Assembly: GCF_003254705.1 (NCBI RefSeq)
Contig: NZ_QFYR01000002.1
Location: forward strand, 62,001-126,000
DNA length: 64,000 nt
Direction of reading: 5' to 3'
DNA from: Phenylobacterium deserti
GTDB lineage: Bacteria > Pseudomonadota > Alphaproteobacteria > Caulobacterales > Caulobacteraceae
Of the stretch, positions 1-10,577 are shown one piece after another (the stretch's first letter is position 1; the number at the start of each line of letters is the position of its first letter). Position numbers and translations under genes: made by a program. The notes under the pieces were generated by a model that saw nothing but the letters and a program-made list of their open reading frames with translations, was not told where the DNA came from and did no database searches.

Positions 1-61
1 GCCAGCCGGTGATGCGGAAGGGACGGCGAGCGCGGCGGGGCTCGAGGCTGGCGACGCTCAT
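1..61 (-). CDS. ccoH: FixH/CcoH N-terminus (partial, cut by window start)
   Basis: The minus strand from the ATG at 59-61 reads MSVASLEPRRARRPFRITGW and runs off the window. The basic leader followed by F-R-I-T-G-W is typical of FixH/CcoH, a small membrane protein needed for maturation of the cbb3 oxidase. Its start codon overlaps the ccoG stop (ATGA at 58-61), so the two are translationally coupled and belong to one ccoGH(IS) operon. Only about 20 residues are visible, so the call rests on this motif and on position. Confidence 0.7.
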   Translation of the reverse strand, partial: MSVASLEPRRARRPFRITGW

Positions 62-1569
62 CGGGCGGCTCCGGTGACAAAGGTGGTCTTGGCGACGGCC
101 TCCACCTTGCCGTCGGTGACGGTGAAGGCGGCGGGCAGGTCGGGGGCGGTGAGGGCGGCCGGCGGCGCGTTCACGAAAATCCGCACGGCGGTGACCTCGT
201 TGGGCGGAGCGATGACGGTAAGCACGCCTTCGGTGGCGGGCTCGCCGGGGATCTTCAGCTTGGCGCCCGGAACGCCGGCGAAGGCGACCTGCAGCGTCTT
301 GGGCTCGAAGCCGCGGTTGGCGATCTTCAGGGTGTAGCCGTCACGCACAGCGCCATCGTGCAGGCGCACGTACATGGGGTTGCGGTCGCGCAGAGCGTGA
401 AGATCCAGAGTGCTTCGGTTGGCGAAGCCCCACAGCATCAGCCCGCTGACCAGCGCCAGGGCTGCGCCGTAGTAGACGGTGCGGGGACGCACCAGCGGGT
501 AGACGGGCGTCTGCTTGGCCGCCCGTGCGGCGACGGCGGCATCGGTGTCGTAGGCGATCAGGGCCTTGGGCCTGCCAAGCTTGCCCATGATCTCGTCGCA
601 GGCGTCGATGCACAGGCCGCAGTTGATGCATTCCAGCTGGGGGCCGTTGCGGATGTCGATGCCCATGGGGCAGGCGACCACGCACTGGTTGCAGTCCACG
701 CAGTCGCCGCGTCCTTCCCAGGAGGCGTTCTTCTTGTGGGCGCCGCGGGGCTCGCCGCGGTCGGTGCGGTAGGTGACCTGCAAGGAGTGCTGGTCGAGCA
801 TGGCGCCCTGGATGCGCGGCCAGGGGCACATGTAGGTGCAGACCTGCTCGCGCATGAAGCCGGCCAGCAGGTAGGTCGTGCCGGTCAGCACGGCGCAGGA
901 GACGTAGGCGGTGGCCGGCGCCTTTCCGACCCAGAAGTCGCGGATCAGGTTTGGCGCGTCGTGGAAGTAGAAGATCCACGCGCCGCCGGTGCCGAATGCG
1001 ATGGCGAGCCAGACGAGGTGCTTGCCGGTTTTGCGCCAGAGCTTGTCGAAGCTCATAGGCGCGGCGTCCAGGCGCATGCGGGCGTTGCGGTCGCCCTCGA
1101 ACAGGCGCTCGACGTAGATGTAGAGATCCGTCCAGACCGTCTGCGGGCAGGCGTAGCCGCACCACAGACGGCCGAACAGGGCCGTCGTCAGGAAGAGGGC
1201 CAGGGCCGCCATCACCAGCAGGCCGGTGATGAAGTAGACCTCCTGAGGCCACAGCTGGATCCAGAAGAAGTAGAACCGCTGGCCGGTGAAATCGACCAGC
1301 ACGGCCTGGTCCGGCAGGGCGCCGGGACGCTCCCACCGAAGCCAGGGCGTGACGTAGTAGATAGCCAGCGTCCCGATCAGCAGGGCCCACTTGATGGCCC
1401 GCCAGCGGCCGTGCACCAGCTTCGGGTAGATCGGCACCCGAGCCTGGTAGAGGTCGCCCGCGGCCTTCTTCTGCCGCACCCGCTCGGCGGCCGAGACGGG
1501 AGTTCCGCCCGGGCCGGCGCGACGCTGGGCCGGATCAGGCCCGCGGGTGCGGTCGATGACGACGGTCAC
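58..1569 (-). CDS. ccoG: CcoG/FixG cbb3 oxidase accessory ferredoxin-like membrane protein
   Basis: 503 aa, the usual FixG length. It is a membrane iron-sulfur protein implicated in copper reduction and delivery during cbb3 oxidase assembly. Visible features: a proline-rich cytoplasmic N-terminus, TM segments near residues 60-75 and 105-130, the W-C-G-Y-A-C-P-Q motif, a second C-x3-C pair (CTYMCPWP), two 4Fe-4S clusters in CVDCNQCVVACP and CINCGLCIDAC, another TM, then an Ig-like periplasmic C-terminal domain. It lies 5 nt downstream of ccoP on the same strand, as in the canonical ccoNOQP-ccoGHIS order. Confidence is high from motif content and context. Confidence 0.96.
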   Translation of the reverse strand: MTVVIDRTRGPDPAQRRAGPGGTPVSAAERVRQKKAAGDLYQARVPIYPKLVHGRWRAIKWALLIGTLAIYYVTPWLRWERPGALPDQAVLVDFTGQRFYFFWIQLWPQEVYFITGLLVMAALALFLTTALFGRLWCGYACPQTVWTDLYIYVERLFEGDRNARMRLDAAPMSFDKLWRKTGKHLVWLAIAFGTGGAWIFYFHDAPNLIRDFWVGKAPATAYVSCAVLTGTTYLLAGFMREQVCTYMCPWPRIQGAMLDQHSLQVTYRTDRGEPRGAHKKNASWEGRGDCVDCNQCVVACPMGIDIRNGPQLECINCGLCIDACDEIMGKLGRPKALIAYDTDAAVAARAAKQTPVYPLVRPRTVYYGAALALVSGLMLWGFANRSTLDLHALRDRNPMYVRLHDGAVRDGYTLKIANRGFEPKTLQVAFAGVPGAKLKIPGEPATEGVLTVIAPPNEVTAVRIFVNAPPAALTAPDLPAAFTVTDGKVEAVAKTTFVTGAAR

Positions 1570-1574
1570 TGGCG

Positions 1575-2441
1575 CTACTGACCCCCAGCGTTGGCGTGGA
1601 CGTAGACGGTCAGGGCCTTGATGGTCTCAGGGTCCAGACGCTTGCCCCAGGTCGGCATGACGCCGCCGCGGCCGTTCCAGATCTGCGCCTTGATGTCCTC
1701 GCGGTCCGAGCCATAGAGCCACTCGGCGTCCGTCAGGTTCGGGGCGCCCATGGCCTGGGCGCCCGTGCCGTCAGGAGCGTGACAGGCGGCGCATTGCTCC
1801 TGATAGAGCGTCGAGGCGCGCGCCACGGCGGCGGCGTCGGCCTTACGGCGCGACAGGTGGACCACGTACTCGGTCAGGTCGTCGATCTGGGCGGGCTGGA
1901 GCATCTGGTCACGGCCGAAGGCGGGCATCTGCGACAGGCGTGCGCCGTCCTCGCCCGAGCGGACGCCCACCTCGATGGTGTGGTGGATGTCCTCCAGGCT
2001 GCCGCCCCAGAGCCAGACGTCGTCGCGCAGGTTGGGGTAACCCTTGGACCCTGCGCCGCCCGTTCCGTGGCAGGTGGCGCAGTTGTCGCCGAACACCGAG
2101 GCGCCGAGGGCCAGGGCGTAGGCCTGCAGCTGCGGATCGGCTTCGATCTGCTCCAGGCTGGCGTTGGTCAGCTTGGCCGCTTCCTTGCCGCGGATCTGCT
2201 TGAACTCGGTCAGGTCCTGGGCCACCTCGGCCCGGTCGGACTTGCCCAGCAGCCCCTTGGTGTAGCCGTTGATGCCCGGCCAGGCCGGCATCAGGATCCA
2301 GTAGACCACGCAGAAGGCGACGCTGGCCCACATCACCCACAGCCACCAGCGGGGCAGGGGATTGTCGAGCTCGCGGATGCCGTCCCACTCGTGACCGGTG
2401 GTCTCGACGCCGGTGTGTTCGTCGATCTTGCGGTCAGACAT
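1575..2441 (-). CDS. ccoP: CcoP/FixP, diheme cytochrome c subunit III of cbb3 oxidase
   Basis: 288 aa. Accepts electrons and passes them to CcoO/CcoN of the high-affinity terminal oxidase. N-terminal region with D-N-P-L-P-R-W-W followed by one TM helix (about residues 33-52), then two cytochrome c domains, each with a CxxCH heme motif (CATCHG and CAACHA) and later Met ligands (SQMPAFG, VMPTWG). The start ATG (2439-2441) lies inside the end of ccoQ by 8 nt, suggesting coupled translation. The domain layout is standard for the family. Confidence 0.97.
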   Translation of the reverse strand: MSDRKIDEHTGVETTGHEWDGIRELDNPLPRWWLWVMWASVAFCVVYWILMPAWPGINGYTKGLLGKSDRAEVAQDLTEFKQIRGKEAAKLTNASLEQIEADPQLQAYALALGASVFGDNCATCHGTGGAGSKGYPNLRDDVWLWGGSLEDIHHTIEVGVRSGEDGARLSQMPAFGRDQMLQPAQIDDLTEYVVHLSRRKADAAAVARASTLYQEQCAACHAPDGTGAQAMGAPNLTDAEWLYGSDREDIKAQIWNGRGGVMPTWGKRLDPETIKALTVYVHANAGGQ

Positions 2442-2607
2442 GATCGCTCTCGTCCTTCTCGAGCGGAAGTTGGGCGAGGCGCTGGAACGCCTCCTTGTTC
2501 TTGGGCCAAAGGGCGTAGATCAGGCCGGCCAGGAAAATGGCGGCGAAGTAGAGGGTCCCGCCCTGCTGGGCGAAGCGGGCCACCGTCTCGTATTCGAGGC
2601 CGCTCAT
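2434..2607 (-). CDS. ccoQ: CcoQ/FixQ small cbb3 oxidase subunit
   Basis: 57 aa single-TM protein, [17 protein letters not shown] then a hydrophobic helix ([16 protein letters not shown]) and a charged tail. Length, single TM and position between ccoO and ccoP identify it as CcoQ, which stabilises the assembled oxidase. The ATG at 2605-2607 overlaps the ccoO stop (ATGA) and its 3' end overlaps ccoP by 8 nt, so O, Q and P are translationally linked. Sequence similarity is low in this family; the call rests largely on synteny. Confidence 0.9.
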   Translation of the reverse strand: MSGLEYETVARFAQQGGTLYFAAIFLAGLIYALWPKNKEAFQRLAQLPLEKDESDHV

Positions 2608-3347
2608 CGCAGGTTCTCCGGGGCCTCGGCCTTGTAGGTCTTGAAGTCGACCAGGGTGCCGAGCATCTGCAGATAGGCCACCAGGGCGTCCATTTCGGTC
2701 ACCCGCTCAGGATCGCCGTCGAAGTCGCGCTGGGCGATCTTGGCGCCGTAGCGCTGCTTCAGCTTGGGGCCGTTGCTGTCGAAGGGATCGGCCTGGGCCA
2801 GGAGGTCCGCTTCGGCGTTCTCGATCTGCTCGGCGGTGTATGGCACGCCGACCTTCTTCATGGCGGCGAGCTTCTGCTGGATGTCGTGGTAGTCGAGGTC
2901 GGTCTTCGCCAGGAAGGCGTAGGGCGGCATGACCGACTCCGGCACCACCGCGCGCGGGTCGATCAGGTGGGCCTTGTGCCACTCGTCCGAGTACTTGCCG
3001 CCGACGCGGGCCAGATCAGGCCCGGTGCGCTTCGACCCCCATTGGAACGGGTGGTCGTACATGCTCTCGGCGGCCAGGCTGTAGTGGCCGTAGCGCTCCA
3101 CCTCGTCACGCAGCGGGCGGATCATCTGGGAGTGGCAGACGTAGCAGCCTTCGCGCAGGTAGATGTCGCGGCCGCGCAGCTCCAGCGGGGTGTAGGGGCG
3201 GACGCCCTGCACCTTTTCGACCGTGCTTTCGAGGTAGAAGAGGGGGCTGATCTCCACGAGGCCGCCGATGGCGACGACCACGAGGATCCCGATCAGCAGG
3301 ACGAGCGAATGGCGCTCGAACTTGCCGTGGTGCTTCCAGAGGGACAT
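2604..3347 (-). CDS. ccoO: CcoO/FixO, monoheme cytochrome c subunit II of cbb3 oxidase
   Basis: 247 aa from the ATG at 3345-3347 ([14 protein letters not shown]). The open frame continues far upstream, but that part is an antisense-like shadow of ccoN. One N-terminal TM helix ([19 protein letters not shown]), then a periplasmic cytochrome c domain with a CYVCHSQ heme motif and the conserved [20 protein letters not shown] and V-M-P-P-Y motifs. It lies 14 nt after ccoN and overlaps ccoQ by 4 nt. Electron carrier between CcoP and CcoN. Confidence 0.97.
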   Translation of the reverse strand: MSLWKHHGKFERHSLVLLIGILVVVAIGGLVEISPLFYLESTVEKVQGVRPYTPLELRGRDIYLREGCYVCHSQMIRPLRDEVERYGHYSLAAESMYDHPFQWGSKRTGPDLARVGGKYSDEWHKAHLIDPRAVVPESVMPPYAFLAKTDLDYHDIQQKLAAMKKVGVPYTAEQIENAEADLLAQADPFDSNGPKLKQRYGAKIAQRDFDGDPERVTEMDALVAYLQMLGTLVDFKTYKAEAPENLR

Positions 3348-3361
3348 TTGCGGGTGCTTCC

Positions 3362-5023
3362 CTATTCCGCCGCGATGGCGACGGGGGCGGCGGGACCGGC
3401 GGCCGCGGCTTCGCTCTGGGCGAGGCTGGGCATGCGGATCGTGCGCCACAGGTTGTAGGCCATGATCACCGCGCCGCTGAGGTACATGAGACCTCCGAGC
3501 GTACGGATGACGTTCTCGATGTGCTTGGCGGCGACCGTCTCGACGAAGGAGTTCGCCAGGAAGCCCTGCGGCGTGTATTCGCGCCACATCAGGCCTTCCA
3601 TGATCCCGGAGACCCACATCGCGCAGATGTAGAGCAGGATCCCGGTGGTCGCGATCCAGAAGTGCCACTCGACCAGACGGTTCGAATACAGGCCGCTCTT
3701 CTTCCAGAGCCACGGAACCATGCAGTAGATGGCGCCGAAGCTGATGAAGCCGACCCAGCCCAGCGCGCCCGAGTGGACGTGGCCGATGCCCCAGTCGGTG
3801 TAGTGGCTGAGCGAGTTGACCGCCCGGATCGACATCAGCGGGCCTTCGAAGGTGGCCATGCCGTAGAAGGCGATGGAGACGACCATCATCCGGACCACCG
3901 GGTCGGTGCGCAGCTTGTCCCAGGCGCCCGAGAGGGTCATCAGGCCGTTGATCATGCCGCCCCAGGACGGCATCCACAGCATGATCGAGAAGGTCATGCC
4001 CAGGGTCTGGGCCCACTGCGGCAGGGCCGTGAAGTGCAGGTGGTGGGGACCTGCCCAGATGTAGATGAAGATCAGCGCCCAGAAGTGGACGATGGACAGG
4101 CGGTACGAATAGACCGGCCGCTCCACCCGCTTGGGCACGAAGTAGTACATCATGGCCAGGAAGCCGGCGGTCAGGAAGAAGCCGACCGCGTTGTGGCCGT
4201 ACCACCACTGCACCAGGGCGTCCTGGACGCCCGAGAACACCGAGTAGCTGGTGTGGTTCAGCAGGCTGACCGGCATCGCCAGGTTGTTGACGATGTGGAG
4301 CATCGCGATGGTCACGATGAAGGCCAGGTAGAACCAGTTGGCCACGTAGATGTGCGGCTCTTTGCGCTTCCAGATCGTGCCCAGGAAGACGAGCAGGTAG
4401 GCGACCCAGACAACGGTCAGCCACAGGTCCACGTACCACTCGGGCTCGGCGTACTCCTTGGACTGGGTGATGCCGGCCAGGTAGCCGGTGGCGGCCAGCA
4501 CGATGAACAGCTGGTAGCCCCAGAAGACGAACCACGGCCAGATGCCGCCGGCCAGACGCGCCTTGCAGGTGCGCTGGACGACGTAGAAGGAGGTGGCGAT
4601 CAGCGCATTGCCGCCGAAGGCGAAGATCACGCCCGAGGTGTGCAGGGGGCGCAGCCGCCCGAAGTTCAGCCAGCCCGCTTCGGGGAAGTAGAGCTGAGCG
4701 GGCCAGGAAAGCTGGGCGGCGATGAACACGCCGGCCAGCAGGCCGACGACGGCCCAGAACATGGTGGCGATCACGCCGGCGCGGATGACGCCGTCCTCGT
4801 AGCGGCCCGCATCGAAGCGGAAGCGGCCGGAGGACAGGCCCACGGTCATCACCGAGGAGGCCAGCACGAAGGCGCCCAGGAAAACGTAGCCGTGCAGGCG
4901 GAAGGATGGGTCCTGCGTGAAGGCGGCAGCCAGCAGGCTGACCAGCGCGCCTACAGCGCAGAAGGTGAAGAGGAGGATGGCCCCGAAGGGCGTGTCCTCC
5001 TGGCGAGCGGTTATGGCTGTCAT
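3362..5023 (-). CDS. ccoN: CcoN/FixN, catalytic subunit I of cbb3 cytochrome c oxidase
   Basis: 553 aa heme-copper oxidase subunit with about 12 TM segments, full length. Contains the conserved His ligands in [16 protein letters not shown] (low-spin heme side), [13 protein letters not shown] (CuB and cross-linked site) and the pair in [15 protein letters not shown], plus HVHSGALGW. It reduces O2 to water with very high affinity and pumps protons, for microaerobic respiration. First gene of the operon; an FNR/FixK box lies 65 nt upstream of its ATG. Confidence 0.98.
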   Translation of the reverse strand: MTAITARQEDTPFGAILLFTFCAVGALVSLLAAAFTQDPSFRLHGYVFLGAFVLASSVMTVGLSSGRFRFDAGRYEDGVIRAGVIATMFWAVVGLLAGVFIAAQLSWPAQLYFPEAGWLNFGRLRPLHTSGVIFAFGGNALIATSFYVVQRTCKARLAGGIWPWFVFWGYQLFIVLAATGYLAGITQSKEYAEPEWYVDLWLTVVWVAYLLVFLGTIWKRKEPHIYVANWFYLAFIVTIAMLHIVNNLAMPVSLLNHTSYSVFSGVQDALVQWWYGHNAVGFFLTAGFLAMMYYFVPKRVERPVYSYRLSIVHFWALIFIYIWAGPHHLHFTALPQWAQTLGMTFSIMLWMPSWGGMINGLMTLSGAWDKLRTDPVVRMMVVSIAFYGMATFEGPLMSIRAVNSLSHYTDWGIGHVHSGALGWVGFISFGAIYCMVPWLWKKSGLYSNRLVEWHFWIATTGILLYICAMWVSGIMEGLMWREYTPQGFLANSFVETVAAKHIENVIRTLGGLMYLSGAVIMAYNLWRTIRMPSLAQSEAAAAGPAAPVAIAAE

Positions 5024-5087
5024 GGCCCCCGACGAGTCACATGGGTGGATCTGTGCTCGTCAGTGCGCCGGGTGCGGCCAAGCCGCC

Positions 5088-5101
5088 TTGATCCAGGTCA
5101 A
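5088..5101. promoter_or_regulatory. FNR/FixK-type anaerobox between ccoN and the divergent small gene
   Basis: TTGATCCAGGTCAA matches the FNR/FixK consensus TTGAT-N4-(A/G)TCAA, a dyad symmetrical at the outer TTGA/TCAA. Its centre is about 71 nt from the ccoN ATG and about 60 nt from the ATG at 5155. If it sits at -41.5, the leaders would be about 30 and 19 nt, so it could activate either or both genes under low oxygen. Control of ccoN by FixK/FNR is established in alphaproteobacteria; control of the second gene is inference. Confidence 0.85.
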
Positions 5102-5154
5102 GGCGTTCCTAGGGGCGGTGGACGACAAGGCGGGTGTTCAAGGAGCCCGCCGCT

Positions 5155-5409
5155 ATGTCCCAAGCCGCCTCACGCGACCTGACCTTTCTGGGGATCGGGC
5201 TGCTCGCTTCGGCCGCCATGTCCGGCGTACTGGCCTGGCTGCACATGCGGGCGCTGTCGCAGGCCTATGGCGTGATCTGCGGCTCGGGCGGCGGCGAGCT
5301 GGCGCACTGCCCGGCGTGCTATGCGGCGGTGGGCTTCCTGGCGTCGGGCCTGCTAGCCCTGGCCGTCGCGGCACTGCCGCGGATGCGCCGGCTGAAGGCG
5401 GCGGCCTAG
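5155..5409 (+). CDS. Small two-TM membrane protein with three cysteines, divergent from ccoN
   Basis: 84 aa. The start at 5155 has AGGAG 9 nt upstream; a longer GTG start at 5134 lacks a ribosome site. Two hydrophobic helices (about residues 10-31 and 57-76) flank a loop with ICGSGGGELAHCPACY, giving three Cys and one His that could bind metal or form a disulfide. The C-terminus is basic (PRMRRLK). It shares the low-oxygen regulatory region with ccoN, so a role in microaerobic metabolism or oxidase maturation is possible. I do not recognise a family. Its stop overlaps the cpaA stop tail to tail by 4 nt. Confidence 0.75.
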   Translation: MSQAASRDLTFLGIGLLASAAMSGVLAWLHMRALSQAYGVICGSGGGELAHCPACYAAVGFLASGLLALAVAALPRMRRLKAAA

Positions 5410-5858
5410 ACCGCGGTCGCAGCCAGGGCCCAGGCGAGGCCCGCGCCGGCGATGCTGAGGCCGTAGGGCATTCGGCGACGCTCGGCGCCCGGGCCGTTTG
5501 CGGCGGCGGGCGCCAGCCGACGTGCGGCGATGGTCAGGGCCGCCTGGACGCCGCCGACGAGGGCCAGAGCCATGACGAACACCGGCAGGCTCTCGAAGGG
5601 CATCCACATGGCGGCGGCTGCGAGCAGCTTGACGTCTCCGCCGCCCATGCCGCCCACCAAGTAAAGGGCGAGAACCGCACCCCCGATCACCGCGACCGAG
5701 GCGCCGCGCGAGAGCCATTCGCCTGCGCCGTCGGGAAGGGCGAGCAGCAGGGCGGCAAGGGCCAGGGCGGCGCACAGGGCGTTGGGGATGCGGTAGCTGG
5801 TAACGTCCCAGACCGCGGCGACCACGAGGATCAGGCAGAAGACGGCCAGCGCGAACAT
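5406..5858 (-). CDS. cpaA: CpaA/TadV prepilin peptidase (A24 family)
   Basis: 150 aa integral membrane aspartic protease that cleaves the Flp prepilin leader. First catalytic Asp in AVWDVTSYRIPN after TM1; second in the G-G-M-G-G-G-D-V-K-L motif. The short TadV form lacks the N-methylation domain of PilD, normal for Tad systems. It is last in the pilus operon here, whereas cpaA follows pilA directly in Caulobacter crescentus. It starts 2 nt before the tadC stop. Confidence 0.92.
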   Translation of the reverse strand: MFALAVFCLILVVAAVWDVTSYRIPNALCAALALAALLLALPDGAGEWLSRGASVAVIGGAVLALYLVGGMGGGDVKLLAAAAMWMPFESLPVFVMALALVGGVQAALTIAARRLAPAAANGPGAERRRMPYGLSIAGAGLAWALAATAV

Positions 5859-5860
5859 GG

Positions 5861-6799
5861 TCAGTTGGCCATGCCGGAGAGGGTGCTGAGCAGTTGCAGG
5901 CCCACGGGGATGAAGATCACCGTCAGCAGGCAGGGGAAGATCAGCAGCACGAGCGGGAAGGCGAGCTTGACCGGCAGCTCGGCGGCCTTGCGTTCCGCCT
6001 CCAGGTAGCGGGCCTTGCGAAGTTCGTCGGAGAAGACGCGCAGCGCGCCGCCGAGGCTGGTGCCCACCGCTTCGGACTGGATCAGCATGGTCACCAGAGA
6101 CCCGACTTCCTCGCTGGCCGAGCGCTTGGTCATGCGGTTGAGGGCGTCGGCCCGGCTGGCGCCGGCCTGGATTTCGGTGAGCAGGATGCCGAACTGTTCG
6201 GACACCACCGGATGAAGCTCGGCGAACTCGCGCACCAGGCGCTGGATGCCGGCGCTGAGCGTCGCGCCAGCCTCGATGCTCACCACCAAAAGGTCTACGG
6301 CGTCGGGCAGGCCAAGACGCATGGCTTCACGTCGCTCGGCGATGCGGCGGTCGAGCAGGATGTTGGGCACGAAGAAGCCGAGGTTCGCGCCGACCATTAG
6401 CGGCGCCAGGAAGCCGAGCGAGCCTTCGAGCCCCAGGGGCAGGCTGACCAGCAAGGCGATCGGCATCAGCACCAGGGCTGCGGCCACCCGAATGCCGAAG
6501 AAAGCTTCGGCGGCGCGGTCGGAATAGAAGCCGGCCTGGATCAGCCGCAGGCGAAGGGCTGCGCGGCGGTCATCCTCCAGCGCCCCTTTGCCGGTGGCCT
6601 CGCCCCAGCGGGTCAGCAGGTGCAGCGCTTGCGGCGTCAGGCGCCCGGCGAGGCCCTGCGCGGAGGGCGCAGCTGTAGCGCCGAGCCGGGTGTTCAGGCG
6701 CGCATTGAAGCCGTGGTCGGAGAGCAGCAGGGTGGCCGCACCGGCCGCCAGGGTCAGGCCGGCGAGCGCAAGAAGGACCACGAGCAGGAGCTGTGCCAT
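5861..6799 (-). CDS. tadC: TadC/CpaH, inner-membrane platform protein (T2SSF family)
   Basis: 312 aa. N-terminal TM (residues 3-25), a soluble stretch, a central pair of TMs (around 105-150), the cytoplasmic GspF-like core (DLLVVSIEAGATLSAGIQ, then GILLTEIQAGASRADALNRM, VGSLVTMLIQSEAVGTSLGGALRVFSDELRKARYLEAERKAAELPVK-type helices) and a C-terminal TM. With TadB it forms the inner membrane platform for Flp pilus assembly. Lies 3 nt after tadB. Confidence 0.93.
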   Translation of the reverse strand: MAQLLLVVLLALAGLTLAAGAATLLLSDHGFNARLNTRLGATAAPSAQGLAGRLTPQALHLLTRWGEATGKGALEDDRRAALRLRLIQAGFYSDRAAEAFFGIRVAAALVLMPIALLVSLPLGLEGSLGFLAPLMVGANLGFFVPNILLDRRIAERREAMRLGLPDAVDLLVVSIEAGATLSAGIQRLVREFAELHPVVSEQFGILLTEIQAGASRADALNRMTKRSASEEVGSLVTMLIQSEAVGTSLGGALRVFSDELRKARYLEAERKAAELPVKLAFPLVLLIFPCLLTVIFIPVGLQLLSTLSGMAN

Positions 6800-6802
6800 G
6801 GG

Positions 6803-7753
6803 TCAGATCCTGAAGTTGATCATGCGCCAGATCACCAGGGCGCCAATGAGCAGGAGGACGGGGGGGACCGACATCAGGGGCCAGAACAAGGGGTCCGGCA
6901 TGGCGGCCTTGTAGTAGTCGGGGTTCAGCGTGCTGAGGATGCCGGCGACGGCGGGGGGCAGCGCGACCACCACCCAGAAGGTCATGCGACCTTCCGCCGA
7001 GATGGCGCTGACCTTCTTGCGCAGCTGCGCCTTGGAGCGGAGCGCGTCGCCGAGCTTCAGCAGGACTTCGGAGAGGTTGCCGCCGGTCTCGCGGGTGACC
7101 TCCAGGGAGGCGACGAACATCCGCAGCTCCGGTACGGGAAAGCGGCGGATCAGGTTGCGAAGCGCGGTGTCACGATCGAGACCGGCGCTCATCTCGGCCA
7201 TGACTTTGGCCAGCTCGGGACCGACCGGATCAGGCATCTGGCGCGCCGCCACGGACATGGCGGTGGTGACCGGGTGGCCGGCCTGCAGGCTGCGAGCCAT
7301 CAGGTCCACGGCGGCCGGCATCTGGGCGACAAACTGCTTGCGCCGGCGCGCCGCCAAGAAGGAGAGCAGGAGGATGGGGCTGGCCACGCCGCCCCAGACG
7401 GCGGCGAGCAGGGACAGCAAGGCTGGCATGTGAGCCAGCTGCATCAGCAGGAAGAAGGTGAGGGTCATGCCGCCCGCACCGAGAGCGACCTGACTGGGCC
7501 GGAGCGGCGAGGCGGCGGTGGCCAAGCGAGCTCGCAGCCACGGCGCATGGGTGTCGAGGAAGCGGTCAGCGGGGCTGCGTTCGTCTTCTTCGCGGGCAGT
7601 CTGCTCGGGGGCATGGCTCGCCCGAGCGAGACGACGCGAGAGGGTGCGCCCTTCGCCGGCGTAGGTGCGGAGGGTGAGCCAGACGCCCTGAACCGCCGCA
7701 GCGAAGGCGAGCACCACCAGGAGGTAGAACAGGGTTGCGAGGGCGTTGCTCAT
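6803..7753 (-). CDS. tadB: TadB/CpaG, inner-membrane platform protein (T2SSF family)
   Basis: 316 aa paralogue of TadC: N-terminal TM, basic and acidic linker (residues 30-65), two TMs around 85-130, GspF-like core with PAAVDLMARSLQAGHPVTTAM and SLEVTRETGGNLSEVLLKL, then two C-terminal TMs. Immediately follows cpaF (no gap) and precedes tadC by 3 nt, the standard cpaF-cpaG-cpaH order. Confidence 0.93.
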   Translation of the reverse strand: MSNALATLFYLLVVLAFAAAVQGVWLTLRTYAGEGRTLSRRLARASHAPEQTAREEDERSPADRFLDTHAPWLRARLATAASPLRPSQVALGAGGMTLTFFLLMQLAHMPALLSLLAAVWGGVASPILLLSFLAARRRKQFVAQMPAAVDLMARSLQAGHPVTTAMSVAARQMPDPVGPELAKVMAEMSAGLDRDTALRNLIRRFPVPELRMFVASLEVTRETGGNLSEVLLKLGDALRSKAQLRKKVSAISAEGRMTFWVVVALPPAVAGILSTLNPDYYKAAMPDPLFWPLMSVPPVLLLIGALVIWRMINFRI

Positions 7754-9105
<1,352 letters not shown>

Positions 9106-9109
<4 letters not shown>

Positions 9110-10287
9110 GCATCGACCTCCGCAACGGCCGCACCGGATTCCAGAGCCTCGAGGCGGCGCTCGAGCTTGGCGGCGGCGGCGGCGAGGTCCTTGGCCAGGC
9201 GGCTGGAAGGATAGGCCTCGACGACCAGCTTGCCGCGGTCGGCGGCCTTGACCGCGTTGGCGTCGAAGGCGAGGGCTGCGTCGACGCCCATGTCCAGGGT
9301 CTTGCCGATGCGGGCCGGCTTCTCGAAGGCGTCGATCACGCCGTTCAGCTTGTTGAGCGCGAAGAAGACCGGCCGCTGGACCTTGGCTTCCTTCAAGGCG
9401 TCGAGCACGCGGCGGGCGCCCAGGGCGCCGGCCACTGTGGGAGTGGACACCAGCAGGATCACGTCCGAGCGCGACAGAACCTGGAAAGTCCAGTCGCTCC
9501 AGGCGGCGGGCAGGTCGACGAAGGTGCGCTCGAATTGGCTGGCCGAGTGGTCCAGCAGGGTGAGCGCCAGCTCCGGCGTGACCGCATCGAGCGGCACCAC
9601 AGAGGTGGGCGGCGCCAGCAGCTTCAGTCCGGTGGCGTGCTCGGTCATCACGCTTTCCAGGAAGCGGGCGTCGACCCGGCCTTCGGCGCGCAGGATGTCC
9701 ACCAAGGTGCTGCGCGGCTGGAGGTCCAGGGCGACGTCGGTGTCGCCGAACTGGGTGTCGAGATCGAGCACGGCGGTGCGACGGGCCGGTTGGCGGCGTT
9801 TGGCGCCCGCGCCGGCCATGATCGCTGCCAGGTTGAGAGCGGCCGTGGTGGCGCCCGCGCCGCCGCCGGTCTTCAGCACGGAGATGATGCGGCCTTGGCC
9901 GCTCACAGCGCCGGTGCGGCGGCGAAGCAGCTCCGACAGGCTTCCCACCACCGCATCGAGGCTGAGGGCTGAGGGGAGCACGTCGGCGGCGCCGGCCCGG
10001 AACAGCCGGCGGACGTCTTCGGCGGTGGCCGAACTAGGCGCGGCGATCAGCTTACGGTCGGGCAGGATATGGGACAGCCGGTGGAAGTCGTCCAAGGCGG
10101 CGGGTTCGCCCGATTGGACGGCCACGATGACGGCGGCGGCGTCCAACGCCTCCACCTGCAGGGAAGCCAGCGGAACCTTGCCAACCGCTTCGACCCGGAA
10201 CTTGCCCAGCTGGCGGGCCGCGGCGCGGACGGTCTCAACCTGGTCGGGCGCAAGACCGATGAGCAGGATCTGAGGCTCGTTCTTCAT
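9106..10287 (-). CDS. cpaE: CpaE/TadZ MinD-like pilus localisation ATPase
   Basis: 393 aa. N-terminal atypical receiver-like domain (residues 5-125), then a ParA/MinD domain with deviant Walker A (KTGGGAGATTAALN), switch region AVLDLDTQFGDTDVALDL and FVDLPAAWSDWT. It positions the Tad machinery at the pole in Caulobacter-type bacteria. A short Ala/Glu-rich C-terminal helix follows. Overlaps the upstream lipoprotein and downstream cpaF by 4 nt each. Confidence 0.93.
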
Positions 10288-10577
10288 GGCGTGCCGCTCC
10301 CTGAGGTAGAGGTCATGTCGCCGGAAGCTTGGCGCATGCCGACTTCCGAGGTGCCCGTGACAGGCGGCTGCTTCACGCGACCGCGTTGATAGCGATCCAC
10401 CGCAGCCACCCCTCGTGCGCCTGAGCTTTCCGGCGGCAGGTCGGTTTCCGTGGGCGGGATGATCTGCGCGTCCATGCTGGCCACCGCTTGGCCGAGCGTC
10501 GGCGACAGAGGTGCGTCCAGCGGCGTAGTGCAGGCCCCGAGGGCCAGCAGGGGCAGGATGGCAAGCGGCCGGATCAT
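10284..10577 (-). CDS. Short lipoprotein in the CpaD position of the Tad operon
   Basis: 97 aa with a lipoprotein signal (MIRPLAILPLLALGAC, lipobox L-G-A-C, acylated Cys about residue 16). The mature part has AAVDRYQRGRVKQPPV and a Ser/Thr/Gly tail. CpaD pilus lipoproteins are about 200 aa, so this is less than half size; the R-Y-x2-G-x-V-K-x-P stretch may be the conserved core. Overlaps cpaC (4 nt) and cpaE (4 nt). By position it probably helps the CpaC secretin assemble or stay in the outer membrane. Confidence 0.8.
   Translation of the reverse strand: MIRPLAILPLLALGACTTPLDAPLSPTLGQAVASMDAQIIPPTETDLPPESSGARGVAAVDRYQRGRVKQPPVTGTSEVGMRQASGDMTSTSGSGTP

Noticed and set aside
1596..3458. 620-aa open frame opposite ccoP/ccoO
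   Set aside because: Antisense shadow of the cco genes; low-complexity Val/Gly/Ala/His content and no domain.
2604..4535. Long frame extending ccoO upstream by about 400 codons
   Set aside because: The upstream part overlaps ccoN in another frame and is Arg/Pro/His-rich; ccoO starts at 3347 with MSLWKHH.
3521..5182. 553-aa frame opposite ccoN
   Set aside because: Same length as ccoN because it mirrors it; no protein-like hydrophobic pattern.
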